From Stercorarius parasiticus (Eukaryota > Chordata > Aves > Charadriiformes > Stercorariidae), in NCBI GenBank assembly GCA_013396915.1, contig VWZL01000908.1:9944-73943 (forward strand): DNA of 64,000 nucleotides. The letters run 5' to 3'. The position numbers were made by a program, and so were the translations under genes. The notes beneath the pieces were generated by a model. It ran no database searches, was not told where the DNA came from, and worked only from the letters and a program-made list of their open reading frames with translations. This document shows positions 37,565 through 52,071 of the stretch, one piece after another (position 1 is the stretch's first letter; every line of letters starts with the position of its first letter).

Positions 37565-40500
37565 AACTGACAAAAAGGGATTTGAGAGTGGGATGCAAGG
37601 AAAAAAAAAAGTTGATAATTGTAAGGAAACCAAAAGCTTTGTTGCAAATCAAAGATGTATGCTGTGTTCTGCAATTCATTATTAGTAGGGAATATTTTAA
37701 AACAAACAAATTGAAGTATTGGAGACCAAGCTGTAACCTGTTGTCTGCAAAGGCTGGGAATTCAAATTTTTAGATTTGAAAAATACACCTCCACACCCCA
37801 CAGTAAAATTTATTAAGTGCCCTCAAGATCAATTCTTTAATTCTTTGGAGTTAGCATCCCCCTGCCAAGTTGAACATTTGTAACCCTCCTGTAGACTAAG
37901 CAACACCTGTGGAATTGCACAACAGCCTCCATCACAGACCTGGTGTGGCACTACTCCCCTTCAAACGCCAATTGCAAACTCCTTGCAGCACTGGGAGGAA
38001 AAATAAATTGAACACTCTTAGAAATATTAGGGAGAACAGTTTCCAATATACAAGGCATGCATAGCTAATACAGTTCTTATATCTTGCTATCTGGATTACA
38101 AAGTCACCCTGGCTTTATTACTGGAAGTCATTGTACATCCATTACAAAAGAGAACGTATAAGACGCTTAAGTATTCAAATAAATGTACGGATTTAATTTA
38201 CTGGATTTCAATCAGAGGTGAATGCATCTCTTCACAGCACAATGCAGTTACAGCATAGTTCAACTCTTTCTGGTTACAAACATTCTCTGATGGGTGAGCT
38301 CTTTCTTTTTTATTGCAACTAGATTGATTCATTGACAAATAGGTGCAATTTAATCACTTCTAGACTATATGGCCTACAGCATAAAAGAGGGTTAATAATC
38401 TCAGAAGCTTGAATGCATTCTAAGTGCTGACTCTTAATTCAGAAGTGAGATTTCACGTCTCTTGGGTGCTGCCTCACAATTCCTGTTTGTATCCTCAAAT
38501 AATTATCATCCAAAATGTACTTAAAACAAGCTCAATATATTTCTTTCTCTACTCTTTGTGACAGCCATTGCATTGAGGAATGCAACATAATTGTGTTATT
38601 TTAGGCAATAAAATGGTCATCCCCCACAGAAAAATAATCAAGCAATTTAAAATGTGGTCATGGTTGCCTGAGCAGACAGATTCTGATTTCAAAAGGCCTA
38701 ACTACATGCCCCAAAGTATTACGTTTTAAGGGAAAATCATCTTGCAAAACAATTACTTGGGGTTGGGGGGTGAGAGGGGAAGCTATACAGCATTCATTGT
38801 TTTTGCAAGCATCTTGTCTGCTCTTTGGATATAATAGCATGAGAAATTCCTAAACAAAATTCTAGGAATTTTAGGGAACTTCAGAGTTTTGCTTCCCATA
38901 CAGACACACAGTTTTCTGTGTATAGATTTATTTTTTAAATCTAAGACCTCAAGCTGTGGACTTTTTTGTTAATTTACTATGATACTGTGAGAAGTATTCG
39001 AAGCAGTTACTAAATCCTTTAGACAAGAAAGCAGTTGGAGAAGGCTGGAAGACAGATGACAGTTATATCAAGAAGAGCGTGTTCTTCATAGCATAAAACT
39101 TATTTATATAGACTTCACAGCTAGGCCCGAGGCACTGAATCCAAATGAAATTGATTGACGTCAACATGTACCAGCCTTCAAGTTCGAATCTGCAACTTCA
39201 TCTACTAAGTACTTAAGGTTCTTTGGTTCAGACTTGACTTAGTCTTCTTAAAAGTGTTTAAGCCAGAGCCAACTGTAGCAGTAACAGGTGATAACATTTG
39301 AATCTGGACTCTTTTAAATGAAGTATTACTATCATAACAGGGAGTACAATTCTATTGAGTTTTTTAAGAACACAGGACCCATAAGAGAAAGGAGGAAGGT
39401 GCAGATCTCTTCCTTCTCCTTCACTAATTTCCTTTTGACTATCAAATCTGATTTTATGCAGGTCTTCACTCTGTGGAGTGCCATATTTTCCAGCTTCCTA
39501 AGATGTGCACCACACTCCACTCCAGGACCTCCTCTTCCTCTCCTTCCTCCCTTAGCCACAGGATCTGCCCTTTCAGTATTCCCCACATGGCACCATTTCT
39601 GCCTCAGGACGTGCAGAGCTTCATTTGACCTCATGAACAACACCTGCAGCTCCAGGTGGAAAGAAAAGGAAAATCAGAACACCATCTATCCATTTGTTCA
39701 TCTGTCTGTCTTCACATCCACTTAGTCATCATTGCCAGAGCTAGGAGCCTTGGTCAGGGGACCCCAATTCTGACAAGAGAAATAGGGCAGAAGGCAAAAA
39801 CAATGTGACCCTGCATCGCAGGACTAGGCAATAACCAACGAAACAAAAAAACCCAGGATCTCAAACAGGCACTGAACAGCTTTGGTATTCTTCGATATCA
39901 CGTACCTCAAAACTGTGATTCTATTAAAGTACAAATATGTGGTCTAGCACCAAACAATAAAGCAGCATGAGCAGCGTGATTACATCAGATTGGTGCTTAA
40001 TGAGCACCAATATGTCCACTGCCTGCAGCACAGTGACAACTCTCTCCTTTGCATCATACCAACCACACAACTTGCTCTCAAAGCCTTTTATAATCTATTC
40101 TCTGTAGCTTGCTCTAAACTAAGGCTTTCTCCTTATATTTTACAGTTGTAATGAAGGCCCCTTTTCTCCCAGTCCAGTAATCACAGACCTCTGACAACTG
40201 CTTAGTCTCCTCCATGGACTGGGATGATATTTCATTAAAAGGCTTTGTTCATTAAAAAAAAAATATATATATCAGAACACTCCAGGTCAGCAGCCCCCCC
40301 AAAATCCCCAGAATGCACAACTATAATGAAAATAAGATTCCCTCAGATATTTCATAAAACCACGTGGAATTTTTCATTTCTCCTTAAAAATAAATGCTGT
40401 GAAAGTAATTCCTATTCTTTCCCACAGAACTTTGTCATTGTCATTTCTGTTTTAACTCACATGGACAATGACAGCAACAAAACTGTGCTTGTTTATATGT

Positions 40501-43209
40501 TATTTTTCTAGACTATTATTGGTGAGAAAAAAAGTATTTTTTTAACTGTACAACCCATTTCTCCCAATTGAACGCTTAAGCTATGCTGGTTCTGTGAGAT
40601 TTACTCAGGGACTCTACCTCCTAATAATTATTTATTATTAAATTAAGCATCTTTAAAGGTTTTAAATACATATACTCTTCATAATCCCACATACTTTTCA
40701 GTGTTCATACTGCACTTTTATCCTTAGTCTTTTATTTTGGAAAAAAATCTTGTTAGCATTGTTCTTCAGTTCTCATAAACTGGAAGAATGCAGCAATCTT
40801 TGGGTTGCTAACGTTGGTAAATGCATTTGAATGCTAGTTAGGAAATATTTGGTTTTTCTTCTGTGTTCTTTATTAATTGACAGAACAGCACTGAATTTTA
40901 AAAATATTGATTCTACAGCGTATTCCTGTTGTGCTACGTTACAACACACTGTTGAGGAAGCAGGCTGCTTGAATAAATTTATTATAGAAATGTGTATTAA
41001 AGGAGTTTTGACACTAGGCATTCAAAGAATTATGTTGAGACTTGAAGAGTAAAATAGAATAATAAATAAACAAGAAAACCTCCTTTTTGATCACATGATT
41101 TATCAGTGATGAGAGCTTGGAGATTTAGTGCCAAGAGTAAAGACACAGGCTTGGATATTAAGCCTTCCAACTATTTCTTAGAAAAAAACATTAATGTTAA
41201 TTAAACAATAATCATACATTGTAGGACACATATCATATATACTAGAGCCCAGAAGGAAATAAGTACAGCATTCACACAGTGAAAAGGGAAAGAAGAAAGA
41301 TTACTTTGTACCTGTCACACAATGTAATTTGCCTGATCTTTGTCCCAGATTGCTCCATTATAAAATAGATATCATACTTCAGTAATGGGAACCAAAGGCA
41401 GTCTGAATTTTGAGATGAATATAACAAGCCCGCTCCCCACACTGAGACCAAAGATGATAATGAATTATTTTAAACACAAAAGCCACAGGTTTTTAAATAT
41501 ATGTGTATACACTAAAATAATTAGCTTTATAAATAGATGAAAGCAAACAGAACTGAAACTAGAATTATTTATAAATCAGTCTCCCTCCCCTTGTTCACTG
41601 TGCCCTTTACTCAACTTACTGCTAGCTGCAAACTTTGCAGCACATCTGAGTTCCTAGCAAATCTCTATTTCTACCACAGAAAGGCAAATCTCAGTGCTAC
41701 ATCCCTGCAGGGTCTCAGCAAGCTTGTTTCTCTTTCCATCCATGGGCTGCAAGAGTCCCCTCATCCCAAAGGTGTCCAGCTTTGTCCTGAAGAAAAGCCC
41801 TTCCCCTGGCTGAGGAAGCTCCCCCTGCCCCGGGTACTCACCACGCTCACACATTGGGAAGAAACAACTTAGAAACATTTTATCATAACTTCCCTCCTCT
41901 AACAGATGATGATGAGAGGGATTGTGAATAAGTGTTTTTAAACTGCCTATAAGACCCCAGTGGAAATATTTGGTGAAGAACTAAATGACAGCAATTCCTC
42001 CTTACCCCTATCAGCATGAATATATATCCATTTATTTACACAGAGTTAAGTCCTAGTTCTTTAATGAGTTATTTCCTTTCCATAAGGGCTTTCTGCCCTT
42101 TAGTTGAATCAGTATTCCTGAAGATGGAACACTTTACAGTCCATATTTAAGATAAGGTTGAAACAGATAAGGCTGAATGTGATCCCAAAAAGGAAAAAAC
42201 CCACAACAATCTGCAAAAGCTCACTTACTTCCTTAAGAGAAGCTTTTCTCTGGGAGAAAGATGGGAAGCCATTTCCTACAGCTCTCCCCATATGAAGTGT
42301 ATCCCCTCAACTCTGTCTCTCTTTTGTTTCATGCATCTGTGCCTTTACCTTTCCTGCATCCCTTCACTTCCTTCCTAGAGGATGGAAAATGCTGTTTGTT
42401 TTGCCCGTTCTCCCAAAGCAAATGTTTGAGAAAGCTACAAGAGAAACAAGGGGTGTGTTGCATTATTTGGTCACATCTCACACCATCCAAATATGCTGCC
42501 ACTGGCCACAGACCTTGGCAGTGCTGTCACAGATGCAGAACAGGCACAAAACATGATATATCCATCAAGTAACACTATAAAATCATGTGTTTGTTTTACT
42601 TGGAGATCATGAGTCGTTGACCCTTCCATTTGAAATTCACAAAAAGAAGCTTTGAATGATTGAGAAACACAAATGAAGAAAAGAATTCCAATCTCAGGAA
42701 AAAGAGCAACCACAGTAATGACCTGCATTCACACTGGTTTTTGTGTTTGTGTTTCCCAACACATTCTGCAAATGGGGAAACTTATTCAAACAGTCATATA
42801 AAGAGTTTTTTACATGGGGATTACAGACACGAGTGGAAAAAACAGAATTACTACAGAGACATTAACTTTCTCCCACTTTACGATACCTAGAGTACTCTGA
42901 ATTGCCTGGTGAAGAGCCTTCCATTTTTCTTCTGTTTATACACAAGGCAAAATAGTTTCCTGTTGTATAGCAGATCCTCCAGACTCACTGCACTGTATGT
43001 ATGTGGTTGACTCTTACCTCAGGGATATTGGGGTCCTGTGCACACCAGAATTTTTATCTTTGGTGAAAGCTTTGTGCATCATACTTTCCTCCTCTGCCAT
43101 GCATGCTGGTGGGCAGCTGGCCACCCAACAAGAAGTGCACTGCATCTCCAACTGCCTCTGCACTGGTTTCCAGAGCAGATCTGCTGAAAAGCGTCAGAGC
43201 CACAAGACA

Positions 43210-43252
43210 GTATATGTATATATCTCTATATATATCTCTGTGTGTGTGTATA
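43210..43252. repeat. TA/TC/TG compound microsatellite
   Basis: TATATATCTC appears twice, then a TGTGTGTGTG run and TATA, giving about 43 nt of low-complexity sequence. Confidence 0.85.
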
Positions 43253-45777
43253 CAATAGAGGAAAGAATGGAATTTATATTTGTTTTTAATCTTTTGTGTC
43301 TTGACTGATCTATTTCTTCTAATAGCTTTTTTCATGGGCTCTTTACACAAACATATGGATTCAGGTATGTCCTGGAAGCAAAATTACCAACTTCTTTCTT
43401 CTTGCCATTACTTGTGCCATTCCTTGGAAACACCCTGAGAAATGAAATGGAATAAAGAGAATTAATCTTATTAATCAAGATTGCAGAGAAACATGACTGT
43501 TGAAAGTTTCTGTAAGGGATGGACAGAGGGCAGTTGTATCTGAACAACAGACATATAGTGACAATCCATTTACTTGCATAACTTACCCTCCAAAGATAGA
43601 CTCTTACCTATCAAACACTTTGCAGCTGCACTAAGATGGAACACTTGATGGAAACTTGAATGAAGACACAGAAAGCTAACCACAAGGCCAAACTCAGGAG
43701 GAAGAGATATTATATTTATTAACCCATGATGAATATATTGTGGTCTATTTGCAATCTGTCTGATAGAGTTTGTATCTTAAGAGTTCTTATAGAGAACTGC
43801 ATTTATCACAGAAGACTGGTCACAAGAAAGCAGATACGGAAACTGAACACTTCTCATACACTTCTGTTGTACCCTTAAGTCAAAGCTACGACACTGTCAC
43901 AGTGAAGCAATGCCAAGGACTTAGTTCTTAGTCCAACAATTCTCTTAGAACTTAAATAACGTTTAAAAAAAAAATCATTTCCCCTACTGAACCATTATAG
44001 CAGCACATGCCAGATCACAACTTTAAAATTAAACTAGAGTAACAGACCACTACCAGTGGATTAGATGCCATGAATTTGCACAACTGTAAAATTTTGGCAT
44101 CATTCCTAGTAATGTGCTTCCATAACTGTGCTATCAGTACTTAACAGTCATTTAAAAAAAGACCCATAATTAACTGTGGTCAGCGGAAGGAAAATCCATT
44201 TAGAAACAGGCTGGTACAATCCTTCAGTGATGTTGACTGAATGCCAGTCTTGCAGCAGGTCCATCAACCATGCATGAAATACGTTGCAGAAATCTAAACC
44301 ACCAATAGGTTTCAGAAATTTTAAATAAGAAAACAGCTCACTAAAAAAATCAGCTTCCTTTTTACTAAGGTTGTCAAACAAACTTTAGAGCAGACAGAGT
44401 ATTCTCCTATTCAGGGAAAACATCTTCCTGTGTTAAGAGATAATTTATTTGACTAGTGAAGGAAAAAAGCATATCCAAATGCTAAAGAATCATGAAAAAA
44501 ATTATAAGGACAATATATTTGGGTTTCCTATTCTTTTGTGACAGCAAATTAGAATGAAATAAAAAAACATAGGAAGGACATATAAATCTTGCCCTTCATA
44601 AAATTCATCATAAAGTCCAGTTTTCTACCTTACCATTTTATTTCCTTAACATATATTTTTTTGTTAAGGGAAAGAAAAAGCAACTTAAAACAAAAAGCAA
44701 AATTCTAATACCAGTTGTATTAGCCAGCCAAAAATGTTATCCCCACTTGAAGGGAGAAAGGGGGACAATGTACAAATAATCCTCTTCTTAGTTCCTAATT
44801 AAAAATAGTGTATTACTGAAAATAATCCTGGAGGACAGAAATGGAAATTTCTACTAAATTAAACATTTCACTACTACCATCCTTGTCCATTCTATGCATT
44901 TTAGTGCTTCTTCCAGATTAATTTGAAGGGACCAATTTTAAAATCAGCAGAGGTTAATGTTAAAATGATATTTACATGCAGAAATTGCCAATTGGGTGCT
45001 CCCAGAATGCAAATTTCTACTTTTTCTCTTGGGAAACTGTTTTCTACTTGTAAAGTCTGAATAGTTTTTTTCAGAATCCCAACTTAAATCTCTTGCTACA
45101 GTAATGCAATAGTGTCTTAGTACAATATCATAACATCCTAAATAGTCCTCCTAGACTGGTTTGACCCATAGAAGTCTAAAGACTGTTGCTTTTATAACTC
45201 TTAAAATAGTTCCTCAGACAGTTTCCAATGTGATTTATTTATGCATTCATCAGTGTGTTCAACTGTTATCCAGCTATACCAGGAAACAAAAAGCATGAAA
45301 TGAGAAGGAAAGGAGGGGAAGAAAGGAGTGAATAGCTTCTCACTCCGTTTCAACTTCCTTCTTCTTTGTAACATTTTTTTTCTCTCACTGTAATGTTTAG
45401 TTGTCTTCTCAGGACTCTTCTCTCCCCATTACCACTGCATTTTATTTTATTCTTCCTGTCCTGGTTGAGCTCTTTAATATTACATTGTTCTGCTAGGTGG
45501 GACAAAGCTTCCCTTTCAGTACAGAATTGACTGCTTCCCCACAGGAGTGTAAGAAATCAGCAGGGAGTTGAAAAGATAAATATCCTGAGCCAATGTTTCT
45601 CCAGGTAGAAACAAGCGGTGACAATATTTCCAACAATAATTGCTCATATCCATCCTGATGGAAACACTGCTGACATAGGCAATAGAATTTATTTTTTAAA
45701 AAAATTATCAGAACACAACAAGGTCTGATAAGGCCTTGATAACTTTGCTAACTCAAATAGAGAAACTGTTCTTAAGC

Positions 45778-45794
45778 AAAAAAAAAAAAAAAAG
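45778..45794. repeat. Poly(A) homopolymer
   Basis: Seventeen consecutive A, soon followed by a run of seven G. No target-site duplication or upstream retrocopy was recognised. Confidence 0.9.
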
Positions 45795-46629
45795 TTGGGG
45801 GGGCAAACACTGTTTGTTTAAGCATTTGCTTTCTAGGAATCTGACAGCATTGTTATTTATTGTCTCTTTTTTAAAAAATATAGTTTTATACAATTTGAAA
45901 TCCTTTTATAGTCTGAATATCCAAAGACATTGATATTTTTTCTCCAACTCTTTAGAATTTGATCAAATACTTCATCACAAAGAAAGGTATGTTCAACAGA
46001 AAAAAAAAAAGATGACTATTTCAACCTGCAAGACAGTTAATTAACACATGGCAGGTGATCAATAACCCTAATCTTATATACAATATTAAAAAGCATATAA
46101 GTGATTTATGAAACTGCCTTGTGGACTTAAACACCTACTACCCAGATCTGCAGAGGCTCTACTTAGTAACACAACACTGACCTGCCTTTTGTCACATTGA
46201 CCACTGGAATCCAGACCCAAAATAAGCTGGAGAGATGGGTGCCTCAGTAAGGCAGTTTCAGCAAATGATAGTTGAACAGCCAGACAGAAACGGCAAGCCA
46301 AGGGGGACAGGGAAAAGGAAGACCTCCTTGATACTGTGTGTACTGTCAAAAACAGAACTCAGATTTCCACCTCCTTGCTCAGACAACTAACTGTCCTTTT
46401 GAGGAATTAAATAAGCAAATTAAATGAAATTGAATTACATGTTACAGAATTAAATTAGTCATAGGGTTTGGATTAATTCTGTGGTCCACTAACTTCAGTT
46501 CTGTTTTACTAGATTCTCTCTCAGCTAATTTGTTCCAGTTTCCTCTTTTTTATACATTTATTCTCTTATTCCTTTAATCTTACCTGTAGAATCACATTCC
46601 AAGATGTAGTTTCTCTTTTTTAATTTTTC

Positions 46630-46642
46630 TTTTTTTTTTTTT
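46630..46642. repeat. Poly(T) homopolymer
   Basis: A run of 13 T in a T-rich neighbourhood. Similar T runs of about 10-13 occur near 56,103, 60,258 and 60,302. Confidence 0.8.
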
Positions 46643-49600
46643 GTTTGGTAATTTAGTTGCATTTAACTGAGCTACTATGAAAGGAACAGAACCACTTTTC
46701 AAATCAACAGAATTCAAAAGTTTTTACTAAAATAAAATACAATTGCAATTTATATCTTGAATTTGATGAAAATATAATCCATGCAAAACCATCTTCTCCA
46801 AACTAGGATATTAATCATATATTACTATTGTAGTAGAGGATCAAAGAAATTAAGGAATCTTTCACTGCACAAGCCATTTCAAGCAGATTGAAAAAAGCCC
46901 CAGAGAGTATTAAACATGAACCTTCAATGTGTGGAGGTTGGATGACTGAGCAGAGAATTCCCTTGCATGCTCTGTCTGGGAAATTGTTTCAGAGCAGAAA
47001 GCCCAGATTACATCATACATGTACTGTAAACTTTAAGAAGGAAACAGAAAACTATGGGTAGGGCAGCCAGAATCCTTGCACAAGCCAAATGATACATAGA
47101 AAAGTAACTCAAATTTTTGAATTTGCAAATTGTGTTGTTAGAAAAGAGGTAAAGATTATCTGGGATATATGCCTCCCACTTGTGCTTTAGTTATTACATC
47201 TTCCTGTTACTTTCATGTCCAATAATGTTGTAATTTCTTCTATAATTTTACTAAGGTTTTCTATTTTTACGTAAGATTTGGTTTTCTCAAAAATGACGGA
47301 CTTTATTTTCCTCTTTCTTATTTTACAAAAGATAGCCGTAAAATCATCTGTTGATACTGTAATTTCAGTGTCTTCTCCTCATTCCAAAATTCCATACCTC
47401 ACTGGAGTTACAATATATGAAAGATTTCTCTCTTATCAAAGTCAGTCAGGGTTCACTGACTCAGCCCTTTAGAGAGCTTTCTGATTAACAGACAGTCTAG
47501 GTGTAAGTTATAAATATATGAAAACAAGGACTACACCGAAAACAAATTAAACACATTACGTTGTTTAACAGATCTCACCTAAGAAAATAATGACTTATTC
47601 TTATTGAAGCAAATAGCATGTAGCTATTAAAGTACAGATCTCATTTGTCTCCCTAGAGTTTTTAATACTGAAAAAACTTTCCCAGATTCCTTCAAACCAA
47701 CATTAGCATTTTGTCAAAATATAACTTTTCCATTTGTGTAAAACTTACACTGTAGATCTGTGACTTTTTTGATTCTTCAAGTTTTCAATTGTTAAAGTGT
47801 GCAGTAAGCCTTAAAATGTACTTGTGACTAAATGTGATAAACCACAAAAAATAAATTCCCTCATTTCTAGTCATACACTGCATGGCTGAAGCTGAGCTGT
47901 TACTCCCTGACTACGTCTGCATCTATGCTCTTAAGTGGGGAGCAGCCAATGAAGTTGTTCCCAACCCACAGCCATGCTGTGCTCTTCCAGCCATAAACTA
48001 TACACCGTCATTGTTTCCTTGAGGCACCACTACAGAGTGCGGCTGCAGGGCCAACAGAAATTGCAGATTTACTGGGTAGCTTTCCCAGAATCCCCCCAAG
48101 CCTATCTCCTGCTCATGAACCCTTGCTATTTCAATAATGATGGCTCTGGGTGTTAGTCTACTACAATACTGCTATGTAATACCACCTCCATAGTAAAATG
48201 TCTGCCACTACCTTCAGACTAACTGTAGACTGGATTTTAGATGCCAGTTTGAAGCAAGATTTTTTTTGGCAACACCTGCACAAATGAGAAAAAGATACAT
48301 TAAATAGTTCTACCAAGAAAAACAGAAACCCAGAAACTTCCTATTATATCTTGAAGATAAGGATAAATTATTTCTTCATTTAATTCTTTTGGTATGAAAT
48401 TGCAAGGTAGCTCCTAACATTTCCTAGACCTTCACTGCCTGGACTTAGAAAAAAAGGAAAAATCTAAAAAATGCTCTACGTAGCTCATGTAAATAATGGA
48501 ATATAAACTTTATAGAAGTGTGAATAGGTTGAAAAGATTTTCCATTCTCCTTGTTGAAGAGACTACAGCAATGGTCATATCTGACATAACAGCTGTTATG
48601 AAATATTTTCACAAGTCTATGAAGCTAATACAACTAAGTACAATATTAATTTAATTATCTTTTCTCTAATGCTGTGATCAACCTATAATGCCACCAGTGG
48701 GGACAGGGAATCTCGAAACCATTACATAGAATATTTTAGCAAAAATACAATTACTGTAATAATTGTCATACATTTAGCCCTTTTCAAAGTAAAATGAAAT
48801 GTCCATCTGGTATGGTGAATTCAATGGAACTCACTTGCTTTGCTTTTCACATGTCATTTCTGCATATGGCAAGATTTGTAAGACTTGATGACATTCCAGA
48901 AAGAAAATGGTTTACACTTTGTATTTGTACAGGACAGCAGGCAAACATCTTCAAACTCCATCAAACGAACCAAAGAATAATTGATCCTTTCTCATGACCC
49001 AACTAGAAAGCGATAGCTCATAATCAAGATCATAATTTTTTTTCACTTTTTTTTTACATCACACACCATCTACAATGTGGTCTCCTGCAAGAGAAATTTC
49101 ATTATAGCTTTCTGTCAGTTGTGCTCTGCCATACAGGAGACCCAGGCTTCATTCTTAACATTGTAGTCTCTGGAGCTGTAACAGGCTGCATTGGCATGTA
49201 ATTGGAGCACCAAAACAAGAGAGCACAGCACTCCTCTCACTTTATTGCAGAACTCAGTTCATAATTTAAACTGTGATGTTCTCAACATCTGGTATTTAAT
49301 TAATCTCCAAAAGTACTGGGTGTTTTATAGGAGCAGGAAGGAGTCAGAAATAATCTCTCTGGTTCCAAGAAGTATAGGGAAGATACTGGGAAAATACTAA
49401 CTAATATGGTTTCCACATATATATTCACACAACCAAACACACCAAAATGCTTTTTCTTTACCCTTATTATGAGCAAGCAGGAATATCTGAATTTTTTTAA
49501 TTAACCAATAGAACTGGATTAACACTCAGTAAGTATGTATATATTGTTTAAAACAGTCACTCACACTATTTTGGTTTACTCCAAAGAGGCATAAAGACTG

Positions 49601-51340
49601 TCACAGATCCAGTGTCCCACTTGGCAATAGCCTTTTTTTCTTAAAGACCTCCTATCCATAACCTTTAGAAGTTAGTAAAAACTGTTTATAAACAGTGACC
49701 ATGGTGACCATAAGCACTTTCAGAAATACTGGTTAGAGAGTAGCCATAATTTTTTTAACATAAACTTGTTCATTACAGATTTAGGTTTCCTGGAAATAAT
49801 TTTTTGAATTTTCAGATAAGCATTGGTCATGGACACAATGTTACTAGCCAGATGGGCAAAGTACAAATAGCAAAGTGTAATTGCAGTGTTTCTGTACAGA
49901 TGATCACAATGCTTAAAAGAAATCACCAATGAAATGCTCTAATCCACTTTGAAGAAATAGGCAAAGCTAGGAATCACAACTGCAACGTTTTACATTCAGG
50001 TCCATCTTTGCCCTCTATTAAAATTCCCTTAGAGTAGATATTATTTTTCATGTAGTACATCAAAGGATAATGTCTTGCCAAATGTTTCTTTGAGATTATT
50101 ATAGAACTTTGGGTTTCATTCTGTATTATACTTATCGGACTCCCTGCAGCATGTGATTCATCATCACCTATCTCCACTGTGTCCTCTTTAAATCAGGCCT
50201 TCTTACTACAATATTCACTTGCAACCTTGAGAATTGTGAATCTAACAGGTATCTACCACCTCAACCTAGCAGATATTCCTTCTTAAATTTACAGAATAGA
50301 AGTATACTGTTCAGTAGGGTCTTCATCCTGCATGCTACTGCATACTAGAAAGCTCCAAAGAGATTTTGATAAGATCCAAGAACATTATTTACTGAGCACA
50401 GGACCCTGAAAACTCACAGTAAGGGTGCTTAAAGAAGAAAATAGGTGAAAAGACATTCAGAGATGATATATATGATTCTTTCTCCTAATCTAAATCATCT
50501 TAAAATGCTTCTATTCAGTTGCCAATGCATAGAATTTGGCAGAACTTCTACTTGGAAGAACACAGCGTCCAGAAGCTGGTTTTCTTATGCAAAGCCTTCC
50601 TTTTAGCTTTCAGCATGCAAGGTATACACCATTCCTACACCAATAAGCCAGAGAACATATATAAATAGAAAGGAAAAGGGTGTACATTTCCTATTGGTAA
50701 ATGAGTCTGAGTTTAAATTAATGTAAACTGGTTACTCTACAGGGAGTCTAATTGTCATGCAAATTACAGTAAGCTATACTCTCCTCATATTTGACTGACT
50801 TTGTTCTTTCTTTTTTAAACCCAAATCCTCAGACTTCTTCCTGTGAGTTACTCCATTAGCAGCATTTTGATTTCATTTTGCACATAGGGATACAGCTCTG
50901 ATTATAGGTATTATAGGTAGCTAACATATTTCATATTTATGTCTAGGAGTACCAGAACAAACGAACTGGAAACCACTAGCTTTGATATAAAGGTGAATTT
51001 TCTTATTGACAGTTATAAATAACAAAAACCAGAACAAACTTTTCAGCTTTGTCTAATAAATTCAGTGATAACTGAAAATCCTCACAAAACTTTTCCTGGC
51101 ATTGTGAAATACGTCTTCTGATACAATAATTGAAAACACCATTAGAAAGAATGATCTTAATCTTGCATTAAAAGTCAAACATCCTTGTTTACCAGTATGC
51201 CGCTTACATAAACTAAAAAGAAAACTATACTATTCTTCAGTAATGATCCAAAATGGTTTAATTATTCTCTTTAAAGTGATTGTGTTTTGGACCACCACAG
51301 CAGAACATCGTACGAATTTCAACAAACTTTCGATGTTTAA

Positions 51341-51393
51341 AGACACACTAAAAATGAGCTATATCCAAGTACAGAAAAAAACAATATTTTATT
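51341..51393 (-). terminator. LRRC4C: Candidate LRRC4C poly(A) signal with downstream GU-rich element
   Basis: On the minus strand a canonical AATAAA (51393-51388) lies about 680 nt past the stop codon. A GTGTGTCT stretch (about 51349-51341) follows 40 nt further on, the usual spacing for a cleavage/polyadenylation site. No other AATAAA was noticed between the stop and this point. More distal sites could also be used. Confidence 0.5.
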
Positions 51394-52071
51394 TATAATC
51401 TTAGTTTAGTGTTTGAACTACAAATTCTGGTTCTAGAATTGTTTAAAAGATCATGGGTTTTATAGCTTTTCACAAGTAAATTGATTTCTTGAGTTTTTTG
51501 GTCATTTTCTTTTACGTTTTCTTCCATTTTTTCACAGAATGGTGCTTTCAGTAAATACAGAGCAAATCATTACATGAAAAAAAAAATTTTGCTTGTTTGC
51601 TTTTCTCACTTGTAAAGTTGCTGTTATTATTCCATTCTCTATTGAATAATTTCAAAAAGGGCATGAGAAAATAAAAGAAAAAAAGAGAAAAAGTGACAAA
51701 ATAGACCGAATCTCACCACTAGAATTCACCATAAAAATTCCCAAAGTGTAACAGAATTCTTACAAAATTTCTTAGACCAGTTCTTTTAGGGAATCAAGAT
51801 CTCCTATGAAAAATATGGCAAATGGGAATCAGGGTAGGTTGGGGAGGAAAAAGGGAACGAGGAGGGTAAATAAGTGCAGCAAAAACAGGTTCTGAGGAAT
51901 ACACATAATTTTGTCTGCTTTAGATCACAATAGAATTTTTAATAAATAAATTTCTTTTTCTTTGTAAAGACACTTTTTTGAAACAGTAGATTTAGCCCAG
52001 TCATTTGTGTCATTTTTTTTATAAACCATCTTTTGTTGTCCCCACCCCCACCCCATAATGTCATAAATGTT

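Larger units (their letters stand above)
37173..51364. other. Long intergenic region 3' of LRRC4C, no gene recognised
   Basis: No young CR1 copy was seen in these 14 kb. Contents are the microsatellites at 37.5 and 43.2 kb and homopolymers at 45.8 and 46.6 kb. ORFs such as the 135-codon one at 39,318 and the 111-codon one at 41,537 lack domains and look like chance frames. Confidence 0.7.

Noticed and set aside
39318..39725. 135-codon plus-strand ORF
   Set aside because: No domain, no signal or family motif, compositionally biased (Pro/Leu from a CT-rich patch), overlapped by an equally long antisense ORF; best explained as chance.
41335..41395. Possible MIR fragment (ATAAAATAGATATCATACTT)
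   Set aside because: Too short and too generic to separate from chance.
45778..45794. Poly(A) run as the tail of a processed pseudogene
   Set aside because: No recognisable retrocopied gene upstream, no AATAAA just before it and no target-site duplication seen.
48690..48706. CCACCAGTGGGG as a CTCF site
   Set aside because: The essential GGC core is broken, so the match is weak.
49695..49708. GTGACCATGGTGAC as an RFX X-box
   Set aside because: The right half lacks the AAC required by the consensus.
50757..50764. POU octamer ATGCAAAT (also near 3,571, 34,107 and 54,582)
   Set aside because: An 8-mer is expected a few times by chance in 64 kb of AT-rich DNA counting both strands.
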